Source: Muricea muricata (lineage: Eukaryota > Cnidaria > Anthozoa > Malacalcyonacea > Plexauridae). From it: a stretch of 64,000 nt of DNA. The stretch spans positions 27,640,118 to 27,704,117 of the forward strand of contig OY979716.1 in NCBI GenBank assembly GCA_963855995.1, given 5' to 3'. Shown one piece after another: positions 46,302 through 57,489 of the stretch. The notes beneath the pieces are model-generated. The model had not been told where the DNA came from, did no database searches, and saw only the letters and a program-made list of their open reading frames with translations. Each line of letters begins with the position of its first letter. Position 1 is the first letter of the stretch. The translations under genes and the position numbers were made by a program.

Positions 46302-46429
46302 CCGTCGTCGCCCGTTGCCGTTGTTTACTAAAACTCATATCATCCGTCTACAATTTGTAGAAATAAATTCAGTCGTTGAACATATCATAAACACTTTCAT
46401 TAGCTTCTTTGAGCTGAAAGCCGTTCAAT
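46302..46429 (+). CDS. Possible upstream exon of the cysteine-rich gene
   Basis: Bordered by TTTCCTAG and GTGAGT, and in phase with the 46,668 exon (VQ plus a split Tyr codon). It encodes RRRPLPLFTKTHIIRL, then a helical part ending FISFFELKAVQ. No start codon or signal peptide lies in it, so a further 5' exon is needed. Supported only by splice sites and phase. Confidence 0.3.
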
Positions 46430-46667
46430 GTGAGTATATAAAGTTAACTAGATCAACGAATTCAATTTGTGTGGAAATTCTGAATGCTAAAAAGCTCTTC
46501 TTTTTCTTTCGTTTCGGTTTAATTAAACATAGTAGTTACACTTATTTATATGCAATAAGGTACCGCGAAAGTGTATAAATTATGATAACACCTGATATAT
46601 TCTGTGAAAAAGAGTATTGTTTCATTAAGTAAATAGTAACTATAAATCAATTATTCTATTTCTGTAG

Positions 46668-46810
46668 ACGGCTTGAATTTATGTGACTGGCCTGATTGTG
46701 AATGCACTTACCACGACGACCTCTCCGATGACGACTGTCTGGTCGATTGCTCGCATTCAAAATACTGTTATCTCCCAACCAACAAACCCTGCTGCCGCGA
46801 GTATTTGTGA
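46668..46810 (+). CDS. Terminal exon of a cysteine-rich peptide gene
   Basis: A splice acceptor (TTCTGTAG) is followed by a frame reading GLNLCDWPDCECTYH, then DDLSDDDCLVDC and YCYLPTNKPCCREYL before TGA. Eight cysteines in about 45 residues, acidic spacers and an AATAAA 49 bp past the stop make this a plausible secreted, disulfide-rich product of a host gene. The family is not recognised. The first exon with a signal peptide was not found; the last base context fits the proposed exon 46,302-46,429. Confidence 0.5.
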
Positions 46811-46858
46811 TAAAATCTAATTAAAAGTGAATGTTGTACAACTTTTTCCTTAATTTTC

Positions 46859-46864
46859 AATAAA
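46859..46864 (+). terminator. Polyadenylation signal after the cysteine-rich exon
   Basis: AATAAA 49 bp downstream of the stop codon at 46,808-46,810. Confidence 0.5.
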
Positions 46865-47250
46865 ATACTATAATTTGATGTTAGGATTAGAAATATTTGT
46901 CATTTAATAATGCGTAGTGTTTGCGACGTATTGTTGTAACGATGGAAATGTTCAATGTTAATAAGGTTTAGTTGTTTTATGCTGCATTTTGTGTAATGGT
47001 GAATTACTATTTCTAGTTATTACAGCCATTTAAAAGTGTATATCAGGGTGATATTAGAGAATATGCTGTGATGTATGATTTCTCAATCCCCAAAGAGAAT
47101 GTCCACGAAAGAAGACTAGTTTAATTTCTGCTATTAAAATTGCACGATTCTGTCGTATGAAGTTCTTCACATACAACTTTAACTGCGGCTCCTCTTCCGT
47201 ATTCATATTAATGGGCCATCAATCCACGACTCATGTAAGAATATACAAAA
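46865..47250. other. Intergenic, nothing recognised
   Basis: AT-rich, no ORF or repeat of note. Confidence 0.3.
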
Positions 47251-48830
47251 TAGATCAATTTGAATAGCGGAACATGTTAAACTGCAGCGAATATTATGAA
47301 TTTAGTTCTTAAATGGAAAATTTCACAACAATGCATTTTCTTGCTGCTTGCTGTAGCGTTGATTTTAAACCGAAAAAAACTCATCACTATACGGATGAAA
47401 TGAACACTTCACACAGTAGGAATGGTTAATTAGCTTTGACATAGTAATTTTCACAACAACATCACTATTTGTGCTGAAATTCCAGAGTGTTTATTTATTG
47501 CGCTAGCTCTGTGGTCTAGGAACTATCCACGCTCAATACTGTACATAGTATCATGCACACACATAATTTTCATTTTATAACGCTTGCTCCAAAAAATGCT
47601 AGTTTTCATGGAGGACATGTGTAGCGTCGATTTCAAAGCGAGAAAATATCTCTGCGTAAAATTCCCAAAATTACATCGCACTAGTTCTAGCTGTGGCCAC
47701 TGCAGTAACTACCGATTCCGATCTATTCCCGCTCAGTTTCAACCCTTGCCGATTTGCCTCGTCCCGACCATAGAATTTTAACTAAAACAAAGTTGTCTGT
47801 TAAATTGACTTGAAATTGCTGCAACTGGTCTTAAAAGTATCAGAAAAATCAAAGCAAATCAGAAACGCGTCAAAATGCTGCATGATTTCCATATAGTCGA
47901 ACATAAATAGAACACTAATAGCGATCACATAAATCGAAGCTTTTGAATGGAAAGTGTCATAACATCATTGCACTTCGAGAGGTGAAATTACCGGGCGTAT
48001 TGATGTTATGTGCTATCGGCTTTATTTTAAACCGAAAGAAACCTCTTCGCTACATGCGGAGCCATGAACACTACATTAATTTTCAAACTGCAGGGCGAAT
48101 AGTGCATGCATATAAATTTGGCATTTCAATGTAATTTTCAGAATAGCAATGAATGTAATTTGTGAAAGAAATCACTAACTGCATACCCTTCAGTCCTGCA
48201 CTGTGATCACATACATCGGAGCTTTTGAATAGAGAGTGTGACAACATCAATGAACTTCGAGAGGTGAAATTTCCCGGCGTAATCATTCGTTTCCCATCGT
48301 TGACCATTTGCTGCTGTAGCGTTGATTTTAAACCGATACAAAGCTCTTGGACGTACGGGGTATAATCAACATTTCAATTTAAGACAGCATGCAACAAAGA
48401 TATTAATTTAATTTTTCATTGTACGCACAACAAAAATACACTCTGTCATAGGGTGACTGAAATTTCTCAATGCATTCACCCAGTTCTTCGATTCGCTGTT
48501 GAACATTTCAAACAGTAGAGAATATTAAATTGAACTTTTGAACGGAAATTTAACAACAATGTATGCGTCAGTTCTGGGGTGACGCGGTCGAGTAAATGTT
48601 ATACACACTCAACCTTTCACCAATTTGCCTGCACTGTACCGGTGATTTCAAACCGAGAGAGTCGACTTAGTCCTGTCCACGAATGTAATAAGCATTTGAA
48701 ACAGTAGGGAATGATAAAAATTTAGCTTTGACATAAAAACTTTCAAATCAACAATGCTATTTCTGGTCAAAATTTGCGAGTGTAGCTATATTAGGCCATG
48801 CAGTTCTTTCCCTTGTAGAAACCAACACTA
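47251..48830. repeat. Diverged satellite-like repeat, block 4
   Basis: GTAGCGTTGATTTTAAACCGA-like motifs recur near 47,353, 47,625, 48,020 and 48,318, and the (G)GTGAAATT(A/T)CC(G/C)GG motif near 47,985 and 48,266 (spacing about 280 bp). It is the same repeat family as blocks 1-3, with mutual identity too low for a young satellite. Confidence 0.6.
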
Positions 48831-49304
48831 TTTTAAAAGTATTTTTTTTGCTATTTTTTGAAACTATTTTTTTCCTATTCTGGTACTATTTATTTCCTAC
48901 ATTCAAAGTTTGCATGGAATTATAGTAGGCATACTATTTTATTCCTATTAAATATGCCATTAAATTTGATGTATAAAGCTATTTTCTTCCTATATAAGTG
49001 GAACCCTATTTTTTTGATTTTAAAAAAATTCTCAATTCAGTAAAATAGTATAAAAATAGACTAAAAATATTGTAGAAATAGGCTTGTACTCGTGTACCAG
49101 ACATATGAAAAATAGTCAGAAAGACTAATTAAATCGTACTTAAATAGTAATTAATTACCGAAATAATCATCATAAATAGATTGTAAATAGTTGAAATACA
49201 GTTCCAATATAGTAAAATGATAGATAATATATACATTAAAAATAGGGAAAAAACATAATTGCTTTTTAAGTTTAATATCGCCAATAGTCGTATTATACAA
49301 TACA
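48831..49304. repeat. CTATTT/AAATAG-rich low-complexity region, left part
   Basis: Dense, irregular (C)TATTTTTTCC and AAATAG motifs, often on both strands in turn, so many small AAATAGCTATTT-like dyads can form. The same motif density resumes at 50,109-50,350 and at 61,600-61,830. Confidence 0.6.
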
Positions 49305-50107
49305 CAGGGTGTATAAAAAAAAACGGTGTCCATGTTTTGTGTCTAATTATTTCTAAATTACTGAAGCTTATAGCACAATTTTGGACTTGTTTTAAACCAC
49401 GTTTTTTTCTCTTTGGAACAAGCCGTAATTCGTATTTTTACTCGGAGTAACCTATGTGCTATGACAAATTTAGTAAAAGCTATCGATTTGAGATGCCCTC
49501 CAATTATGCAAATTCACTGTCTTTCATAGTCGCCAGTTAAATTTTTAATTTTTTCGCTTAATACAAAAATGGTATCACTGTTAAACTTAATAAAACTTGT
49601 TATAAAGCTTTACAGAAGATAACGGGCAGTTTACATCAACAAAAACGTTAGATTTATGCCAAAATAATGATCGAAATTAGCGTTTTGTTTATCCGCGCGT
49701 GCACAATGTTGTCGAAATTGCATAATGTTAATATTCATGAGTCGATACAAGCTTGAACTATCCGTTCGTAGTGCACGTTAACGGTCTGTTATCTTCTGCA
49801 AAGCTTTATAACAAGTTTTATTAAGTTGAACAGAAATACCATTTATGTAATAAGCCAAAAAATAAAAAAATTAACTGGCCACCATGAAAGATATAGTGAA
49901 TTTGCATAATTGGAAGGCATCTCAAATCGATAGCTTTTACTAAATTTCTCATAGCACATACGTTACTGGAAGTAAAAATACAAATTACGGCTTGTTCGAA
50001 AGAGAAAAGAAGGTGGTTTAAAACAAGCCCAAAATTGTGCTATAAGCTTTAGTAATTTCGAAATAATTTGACACAAAAGATGGACTCCGTTTTTTTTATA
50101 CACCCTG
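49305..50107. mobile_element. Mariner-type foldback MITE, arms about 320-345 bp
   Basis: Starts CAGGGTGTATAAAAAA and ends TTTTTTATACACCCTG. The arms agree through landmarks such as AAGCTTTAGTAATTTCGAAA and AAGATAACGGGC/GTCTGTTATCTTC, with about 10 percent divergence by eye. The loop is about 49,640-49,780. It has no coding capacity and is inserted in the CTATTT-rich tract; CAGGGTG ends suggest Tc1/mariner mobilisation. Confidence 0.75.
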
Positions 50108-50108
50108 T

Positions 50109-50350
50109 ATATAGTTAATAAATAGTTAGAAAATAGCAGATACATATTAAATATAGTTTAAAAATAGATAATAAATAGTTTGAAAATATGTCTAAAATAG
50201 CTACTGTATATACATGGAAAAAATATATCAAAATAGATCCTGTACATACATAAAATAGATAATAAATAGTTTTAAAATATGTCTAAAATAGCTACTTTAT
50301 AAATATGTATAAAATAGATAATAAATAGTTTTAAAATATGGATAAAAGAT
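50109..50350. repeat. CTATTT/AAATAG-rich region, right part
   Basis: Near-tandem AAATAGATAATAAATAGTTT and AAAATATGTCTAAAATAGCT units (about 60-70 bp spacing, three to four copies). It continues the tract left of the foldback MITE. Confidence 0.65.
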
Positions 50351-52546
50351 ATATCCACTGTCTAAGCTAAATGCCTTCCATACAACTGGCTCCAGCAGTT
50401 TGACACATATAGCCTAAATATACACAAAATTTACAAATTAGCAAGTTCTAGCAATAAAATTAAAACCTTTGTTAGAAGTTTCTGGTTTTCAAAAACTCAA
50501 AGTTCACTTTGTTGCAGAAATAAATAGGTACTTAAACATTCCCTTGAGTATGCTTTGTTATATATGCAGTAAATCATCAGCAGCAGCTAAACAGCTTTTA
50601 ATTAGCTGCTACCACCACTTCTCCATTTGGATCATCAATTGATTTAACAATAATCAAGAAAGGTGACATGTACATTTCGGTACTCTGGCAGACCGAGAAA
50701 ACATCATCTCCAACCTATGTTAGAATTGTACATTAATATCTAAGTAATATGACATGATGGCAGATAATATACAAAACGTGAGGTCTTACTTTTTGGGAGT
50801 ATCATTACCCTGTTGTTTTTTGGGAGTACATTAATTATTCATACTTTTATTATGTTTTATGCTTTAGAAGATACAAGTGAAAATCTCCATAAATTTAGAG
50901 AGGGAATTATTCTAAAAATGCCTGGAAATAATAAATTCTTAACACCATTAAAGCAGTTTTTCAACTTAACTGTATTGCACTGAACTGAACATGTTACTTT
51001 CCTGAGCACTAAATAATCATTGCCTCTGGCATGAAAAAATACAGTTGAGAAGAAAAACAGAACCTTAATATAAGATTATATTATAACATCCTACTGTACT
51101 TTATCATTTTTCTGTGCCCTTAACTAAAGAGAATTTCACCCATTAGAGAGAGAGAAAGCCCAATTACTTGGAACCAATTTATTGGAACATGCGAGACAAT
51201 ACTGCTCATCCACCCTTGCTTGCACCCACACTAGAATTGGTAAAATACTTTTTGTGCTAACCATCAACATGCCCAAAATGCAACTAAAGAATATCTGAAG
51301 TCAACTACATAATCTGCTAATTGTTGCATGTTATGACAATAATTCATTTAACTTCATAAACAACCTGAGCGGAAATAATAATCACACTACAGGTGTAAAT
51401 ACAAGTTGACTGGCCCCGGACCTTGGGCTCAGCAGACCAAGTGTCTTTTGTCGAAATAATAGTAATAATAATAATGCTAAAAATAGTACTAAATAATAAC
51501 AAAAAATTACAATAATAATAAAAATAATAATAATAATACAACTTGTTAACATTGTTAATATTCTAGGATTTCATGGGTCGTCATAGATTTCAGTGAGGTT
51601 AACTCTCCAAATTGAGACATATTCATGGATGTGTTGGCTTTGTGTTGGGTGGTAAAAATGTGCATTTTTATGCCATTTGCCTATTCCAATATAACATGAG
51701 AATCAGTACAGTTTAGGTTGACCCTTACCCAGGTCCACTCCATAATGGCATAATCACCATAAGAAACCCAACATTTGGCTAAAAATTCTTTAACTATCGG
51801 GGCATATGCAAACATTCTAGTACGAAATAGGTTAATAACGTTTTTCAATAACACATTTCTTCAACCTTTTAACAGACATTCAAATACTAAAACATTAGCA
51901 ACTGTAAATATAAGCAGCAAGTTGTCTACACTGTAAACGTCTCTAGATCATTAACAAACATAAACATAAAATTCACCTGATACAACGTTGCCGTCAATCT
52001 GAACACAATTCAGAGCTACTTAGTCAAGTGCAAGACTTTGTATTTAGGAAATATATTTATGTCTATTAACGTTTAATATAAATTTGAATCAAGTTTTGTC
52101 GTGCGAAATTCAAATTAACATAAACCCACGCACATGCTACCAAAACATTAACAAACGAAGATGCAAATTTCACACGTTAAAATGTCTTTATCTATACCGA
52201 AAACATGATAAGATTCTTACCTGAATGTTACACTGTCTTTCCTGATGTATACGGGTTACTTTAATGTCCATTTTTATAAAAAATAGCATTTATTTTTTAT
52301 TATACCGAACCTCATGGCAATTACAAAATAAATCCTAAAAAATATCATAATGGTGGCAATTATCCCGGGAAGCTCTGCGCGCGTAGAACCACCACTGATC
52401 TATGATAGCAACTGGGCACAATCTATTGGTTCCAGTATGTTCACATGCAGATAAACGTGAAAATGTGCCATTGATTAGAGTCAAGAAACTTATTTGTCAA
52501 TATGTTTTTTTAGTAGGGAATGTAAAATTTCATATTACACAAAACC
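50351..52546. other. Intergenic with an ATT microsatellite
   Basis: No supported gene. An AAT/ATT-rich microsatellite lies near 51,455-51,540, and 51,170-51,310 resembles part of the 31.2-kb element. Confidence 0.3.
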
Positions 52547-53421
52547 ATAGACATAGTAGGTCTAGATTGCTGACTCACTAATCGGAGGCGTGACCTGTAT
52601 GATAAATCCAAGATGGCGCGGGAACCGGGCAAAAAATTATAAGACTTTACAGGGAAATCCATGTTTTTCGCGATTTAAAACGTCTCGTTGATTGGAATCG
52701 CTTCGAATCAACATTTTTTGGAAACAACTAATTATTGCGGAAGTTTTGAGCACAATTTGTGTAATTTCTGCTGAATTCCTCGTGAAAATCTCGCTCGTGA
52801 AATGTGTTGGGAATTGGTCACTTGGTCAGTTCGAGACATTTGTTGTCCAAAATATGTATTTTTGGCCGGCTTTGGCCTCTTGGGTGTTATTGTGACCTAC
52901 AGCTATCCTAAATTAAACATTTACAAAACGATGGAACAAGATCTTCGCGTACAAATCGATTGTTCGCTTGATTTGTGTGATGTGTGATACCTGATACGTT
53001 AGTAATATATTTACTACATAGATACGACTTCAAGCCAACGTACTGTTTTCGAACTTCAAAGTCGGATAGGTTATCAAGTAAATATTGTCTGAATTATGTA
53101 ATATGCATTACCAAAATATAGTCGAAAACTGGTGCTACAGCTGCTAGTTTCGTTCGTTTGAATTGTGTGTGAAATGTGGGTAGAATTAACTGAACAACCC
53201 ACAGTTTAATGACTGAAATTTTTTTATTTGAATTTAAACTATATGTTTACTTTAAAATTAACATAATGGTAAACTTTGGCATACTTTTGCATACACTGTA
53301 CATAGAATGCAACATGCACCTGAGTAGTATTATAAAGGCCGATCGACCCTTTTTTTTGAGGGGGCGCGAGGATGTACGAGGGGGCGCACACATATTGAGG
53401 GGGCGCACCCTCATTAGAATA

Positions 53422-53960
53422 TCGTGTCCTGATTGGTCAAACAGCGTACGTACACCCCGTGACGTACACACCGTGGCTGCGCGAGGTTGCGTGAGGCCTG
53501 CGCGAGGTTGCGCAAGCCTCCACAGGGTGCCGCACTAATTAGTATGCGAGAATGTCGCGCGCTGATTGGTCGAAAAGCGTACGTACACCCCGTGACGTAC
53601 ACACCGTGACGTACGCCATAGCCGTGCTCTGATTGGTCAAACAGCGTACGTATGCCCCGTGACGTACGCCATAGCAACGCTCTGGTTGGTTAAAACAGCG
53701 TACGTATGCCCCGTGACGTACGCTATAGTCGCACTCTGATTGGTTGAACCGCGTACGTACACACGCCGTGACGTACGCTATAGTGGCGCTCTGGTTGGTT
53801 AAAACAGTGTACGTATACCCCGTGACGTACGCCATAGGCGCGCTCTGATTGGTTAAAACAGCGTACGTATACCCCGTGACATACGCTATAGTCGCGCTCT
53901 GGTTGGTTAAAACAGTGTACGTATACCCCGTGACGTACGCCATAGGCGCGCTCTTTTGCC
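53422..53960 (+). promoter_or_regulatory. CCAAT/CRE-like repeat array, left arm of the Polinton
   Basis: Eight diverged units of roughly 60-70 bp, each with CT(C)TG(A/G)TTGGT (an inverted CCAAT box, exact ATTGG in five units), a GCGTACGTA palindrome and CCCCGTGACGTACG (a TGACGTA half CRE). The array lies between the element end and the GRF ORF, so it is placed as a promoter. The Tyr-Val-Thr-Gly repeat ORFs across it are artefacts. Mirrored at 59,808-60,275. Confidence 0.75.
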
Positions 53961-53965
53961 GACAT

Positions 53966-54193
53966 GATCTGATATGTCGCACCAAGAAAGTGAAGAAAGA
54001 GGGTCCTAATCAGAATCGTTCATTCTATTGTTGTCCTCATCCAAGAGAAAGTGCTTGTGACTTCTTTGAGTGGAAACCTGACGAAGACCCCCTTGAGCCA
54101 GGTTGTGTTTGTCTGTTTAGTATGCCACCATCTTACCGATATACAGTGAGAAAGACAGGGGAGACATTTACTAGTAAGGAAACGGATTCGTAA
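53966..54193 (+). pseudogene. GRF zinc finger ORF, left arm of the Polinton fossil
   Basis: The translation shows GPNQNRSFYCCPHPRESACD followed by FFEW, a good match to the zf-GRF signature (NxxRxFYxC, then CxFFxW) of single-stranded nucleic-acid binding proteins. It follows the CCAAT/CRE-like array directly. The same ORF is mirrored at 59,570-59,797. It belongs to the fossil element. Confidence 0.6.
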
Positions 54194-54364
54194 GAAAGCG
54201 TATGACGAATTCCTTCGGCAAAAGGAAATCGATGAACTGATTCAGGACTTACAGATCTACTAATAACTATAACAAAAGTGTAACTGTATATATAATTAAA
54301 TGAACTTAAACATATAACTAAATATTGTTAAACACAAAACCAAATAAAATAGTTTTTGTAAAAG

Positions 54365-54485
54365 TCCTGTGGAGGGACAAATTGTGTCCCGCAAGTCCCG
54401 CAAACTGATATTAGGTTTTGCAAAAGTCCCGTGGAGGGACACAAAGTCCTGTGGAGGGACAAATTAAGTCCCGCGAGTCCCGTTT
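54365..54485. repeat. GTCCCG/GGGAC short-repeat cluster
   Basis: Repeated AAAGTCC(C/T)GTGGAGGGACA and AAGTCCCGC(A/G)AGTCCCG units form overlapping small dyads. A second copy lies at about 55,257-55,380 and the mirror at about 59,275-59,400. Possibly a transcription end or protein-binding cluster of the fossil. Confidence 0.6.
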
Positions 54486-54679
54486 CAGCAAAACAAACCA
54501 ATGCCCGCTCACGGACTCGATTCTATTATTGTCCAAAACCACATATATCGTGTTATATGATCCCCCGTGTTGTCAAGGTTTTATTCGCCTCGGGCAAAGT
54601 AAATAAGACACAGATGGTAATAACACGCACACATGTTAGTTGTTGAAAAGATATATTCACAAAATAGCTATTTACAGAT

Positions 54680-54960
54680 CAAATATCTAATGGAATGGTT
54701 GAAACACCGTCTTCCAAAACTTTACGTTTTGGATAAAAATAACTAAAAGCGTTTTTAACTTGAACATATGTACACATTGTATTGTTCATAACTCTGAATC
54801 CCCTATTTACACCCGACCCACTACGTTTACTTAAAATTACATCTAAATATTTATCTTTATTAATAAGATTATTCTTTTTGTTAACCCCTTTGCAACTAAA
54901 TTTGTCTTTCCCATCCCCAAAACAATAATACGTTTTACTACATAGACTAATTATCCCATC
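54680..54960 (-). pseudogene. Family B DNA polymerase C-terminal piece (copy 1)
   Basis: Minus-strand sequence matches the end of a protein-primed polymerase (RSGSGVNRGFRVMNNT). It is a fossil fragment; copies lie at about 55,575-55,870 (minus) and 58,765-59,084 (plus). Confidence 0.55.
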
Positions 54961-55574
54961 CCCGTGGAAACCTGACGAAGACCCCCTTGAGCCAGGTTGT
55001 GTTTGTCTGTTTAGTATGCCACCATCTTACCGATATGCAGTGGGGGGGACAGAGGGGGCATTTACTTGTAAGGAAACGGATTCGTAAGAAAGCGTATGAC
55101 GAATTCCTTCGGCAAAAGGAAATCGATGAACTGATTCAGGACTTACAGATCTACTAATAACTATAACAAAAGTGTAACTGTATATATAATTAAATGAACT
55201 TAAACATATAACTAAATATTGTTAAACACAAAACCAAATAAAATAGTTTTTGTAAAAGTCCCGTGGAGGGACAAATTGTGTCCCGCAAGTCCCGCAAACT
55301 GATATTAGGTTTTGCAAAAGTCCCGTGGAGGGACACAAAGTCCTGTGGAGGGACAAATTAAGTCCCGCGAGTCCCGTTTCAGCAAAACAAACCAATGCCC
55401 GCTCACGGACTCGATTCTATTATTGTCCAAAACCACATATATCGTGTTATATGATCCCCCGTGTTGTCAAGGTTTTATTCGCCTCGGGCAAAGTAAATAA
55501 GACACAGATGGTAATAACACGCACACATGTTAGTTGTTGAAAAGATATATTCACAAAATAGCTATTTACAGATC

Positions 55575-55870
55575 AAATATCTAATGGAATGGTTGAAACA
55601 CCGTCTTCCAAAACTTTACGTTTTGGATAAAAATAACTAAAAGCGTTTTTAACTTGAACATATGTGCACATTGTATTGTTCATAACTCTGAGTCCCCTAT
55701 TTACACCCGACCAACTACGTTTACTTAAAATTACATCTAAATATTTATCTTTATTAATAAGATTATTCTTTTTGTTAACCCCTTTGCAACTAAATTTGTC
55801 TTTCCCATCTTCAAAACAATAATACGTTTTACTACATAGACTAGTTATCCCATCCCCTTCCCACTCTACT
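55575..55870 (-). pseudogene. Family B DNA polymerase C-terminal piece (copy 2)
   Basis: The second copy from the 894-bp tandem duplication. It ends at an inversion point near 55,870, where sequence of the opposite orientation begins. Confidence 0.55.
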
Positions 55871-55874
55871 TTAA

Positions 55875-57270
55875 AATAATCCCGGCGTTCTCTTATACAT
55901 CGACTATTTGGTGGAAATTAGCCAGGAAAGCTATTCGCTATTGTTGGACCGTTTCTCTCATGTATTCGACCAAATCAGTCAACGAATAGTGAACGGTGAG
56001 GTATGTTGTGCGTTTGACCACCTAGGTATTTTCGAGACTTGTACTTATTACTATTATGACTATTTAGGTGTGTGCTGAAAGTGGCGATGACGTTGAAGAA
56101 ATGGTGCAATGTCTTCTCACATTGAATCAGGTATAGACCATATTGATGGTCAACTTGATCTGTGTAGTTCTTGTTCTTATTACTCTTTCTTATTTTTTTT
56201 TGCAGGAGACCCAAGATGAAGCGGACGCTAGTCAAGCAAGCGAGGACGAAGTGCATGAGGTAAATAATTTTAGTGGTTTAAAATTCTAGTCATGGTTTAC
56301 TTATCTTTCCGGGCTTGTGATATATATGTGTAGCATTTATTTTTTTTTTTCCTCCGTTTTTGTCAGGCGAGTGAGAGTGAGGAAAGTGGGGAAGAAAATA
56401 CAAAGGTTCACCCATTAGAAAAATTGCAAGAAAAACTGGAACTTCATCACATGGAACTACCTGTTCTGGGCTTCAATTCCGGAAAGTATGATATCAACGC
56501 CGCTAAAAACCCTTTCTTTGCCCACCTCATGAAACATGAGCAAGTTAAGTTTGTGATAAAAAGAAACAACAGCCACATGTGTCTCAAGACAATACACTTG
56601 AAGTTTCTCGATATTACAAACTACTTGGCTCCTGGATTCTCCTACGAACAATTTTTAAAAGCTTACGAGTGCACACAGACTAAAGGGTACTTTCCACACG
56701 AATGGGTCGACTCCCTGGAGAAGTTAAACTTATCTACCTTACCGCCCCCTGAAGTCTTGAATTCAATGCTTTCCAACACCGCCATTTCCGAGGAACAATA
56801 CGAGTACTGCCAGCGCGTGTGGAACGATAACAATATGGAAACGTTTCGTGCAACTTTTTGGTTTGATATGATAATCTTGATGTCGTTCCCTTCCTCGAGG
56901 CTATTGACAAGATGAACGAGTTATGGAAGGAGCGAGATATAGACATGTTTAAAGACGGTGTGAGTGTGCCAGGTTTGACGATGAAATATTTATTTTCGAA
57001 TGTTCCAAACGTGCATTTCTCACTGTCGAAAAAGACAAAGACTTATACTATACCATGAAAGACAATAACGTCGGTGGCCCAAGTATAATATTTAACCGAT
57101 ACCACGAAACAGACAAAACTTTTATACGCAACGCAGAAATGACACGAAAGAAATCTAGAGCCTAAACCATGCAAGAAAGTGGTCGGTTACGACGCCAATG
57201 CGCTATACCTCTGGGCGATCATGCAAGATATGCCAACCGGACAGTATACGCGACGACTGGAAAGCGACGG
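55875..57270 (+). pseudogene. Protein-primed family B DNA polymerase, N-terminal part (left arm)
   Basis: Plus-strand coding blocks include an exonuclease-type motif (GFNSGKYDINAAK, near 56,470) and, close to the palindrome centre, the polymerase motif A type YDANALYLWA (57,183). This identifies the polymerase of Polintons, adintoviruses and related plasmids. Short upstream blocks (about 56.0-56.4 kb) are bordered by GT-AG sites, so the gene appears to have used small introns. It is broken and partial. Confidence 0.75.
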
Positions 57271-57489
57271 TTTTAAAAAGCAATGGAGCGGTAAAATGGC
57301 GATCGAGTGGTTGGAATGGCAAGCCCACCAACGACAGATAAAGATCAGACATGGGTACAAAAATACCGAGAAAAGAGTTGGAGCTCGTCGCCTTCCAGTC
57401 GTCGCGTAAACTGTCCGGTTGGCATATATTGCATGATCGCCCAGAGGTATAGCGCATTGGCGTCGTAACCGACCACTTTCTTGCATGGT
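57168..57489. repeat. Centre of the Polinton palindrome
   Basis: Arms 57,168-57,270 and 57,388-57,489 are close reverse complements around a unique 117-bp spacer. Both arms end inside the polymerase gene, just after motif A. Confidence 0.85.

Larger units (their letters stand above)
54067..55857. repeat. 894-bp tandem duplication in the left Polinton arm
   Basis: About 54,067-54,960 is repeated as about 54,961-55,857 with a constant offset of 894 bp and few differences. The right arm has one copy only, so the duplication arose in the left arm after or during formation of the palindrome. It includes a polymerase fragment and a cluster of GTCCC/GGGAC motifs. Confidence 0.85.

Noticed and set aside
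53539-53985. 148-codon ORF with Tyr-Val-Thr-Gly repeats, and similar ORFs in the mirror arm
   Set aside because: They are translations of the CCAAT/CRE-like tandem array; all frames are open because the unit lacks stops.
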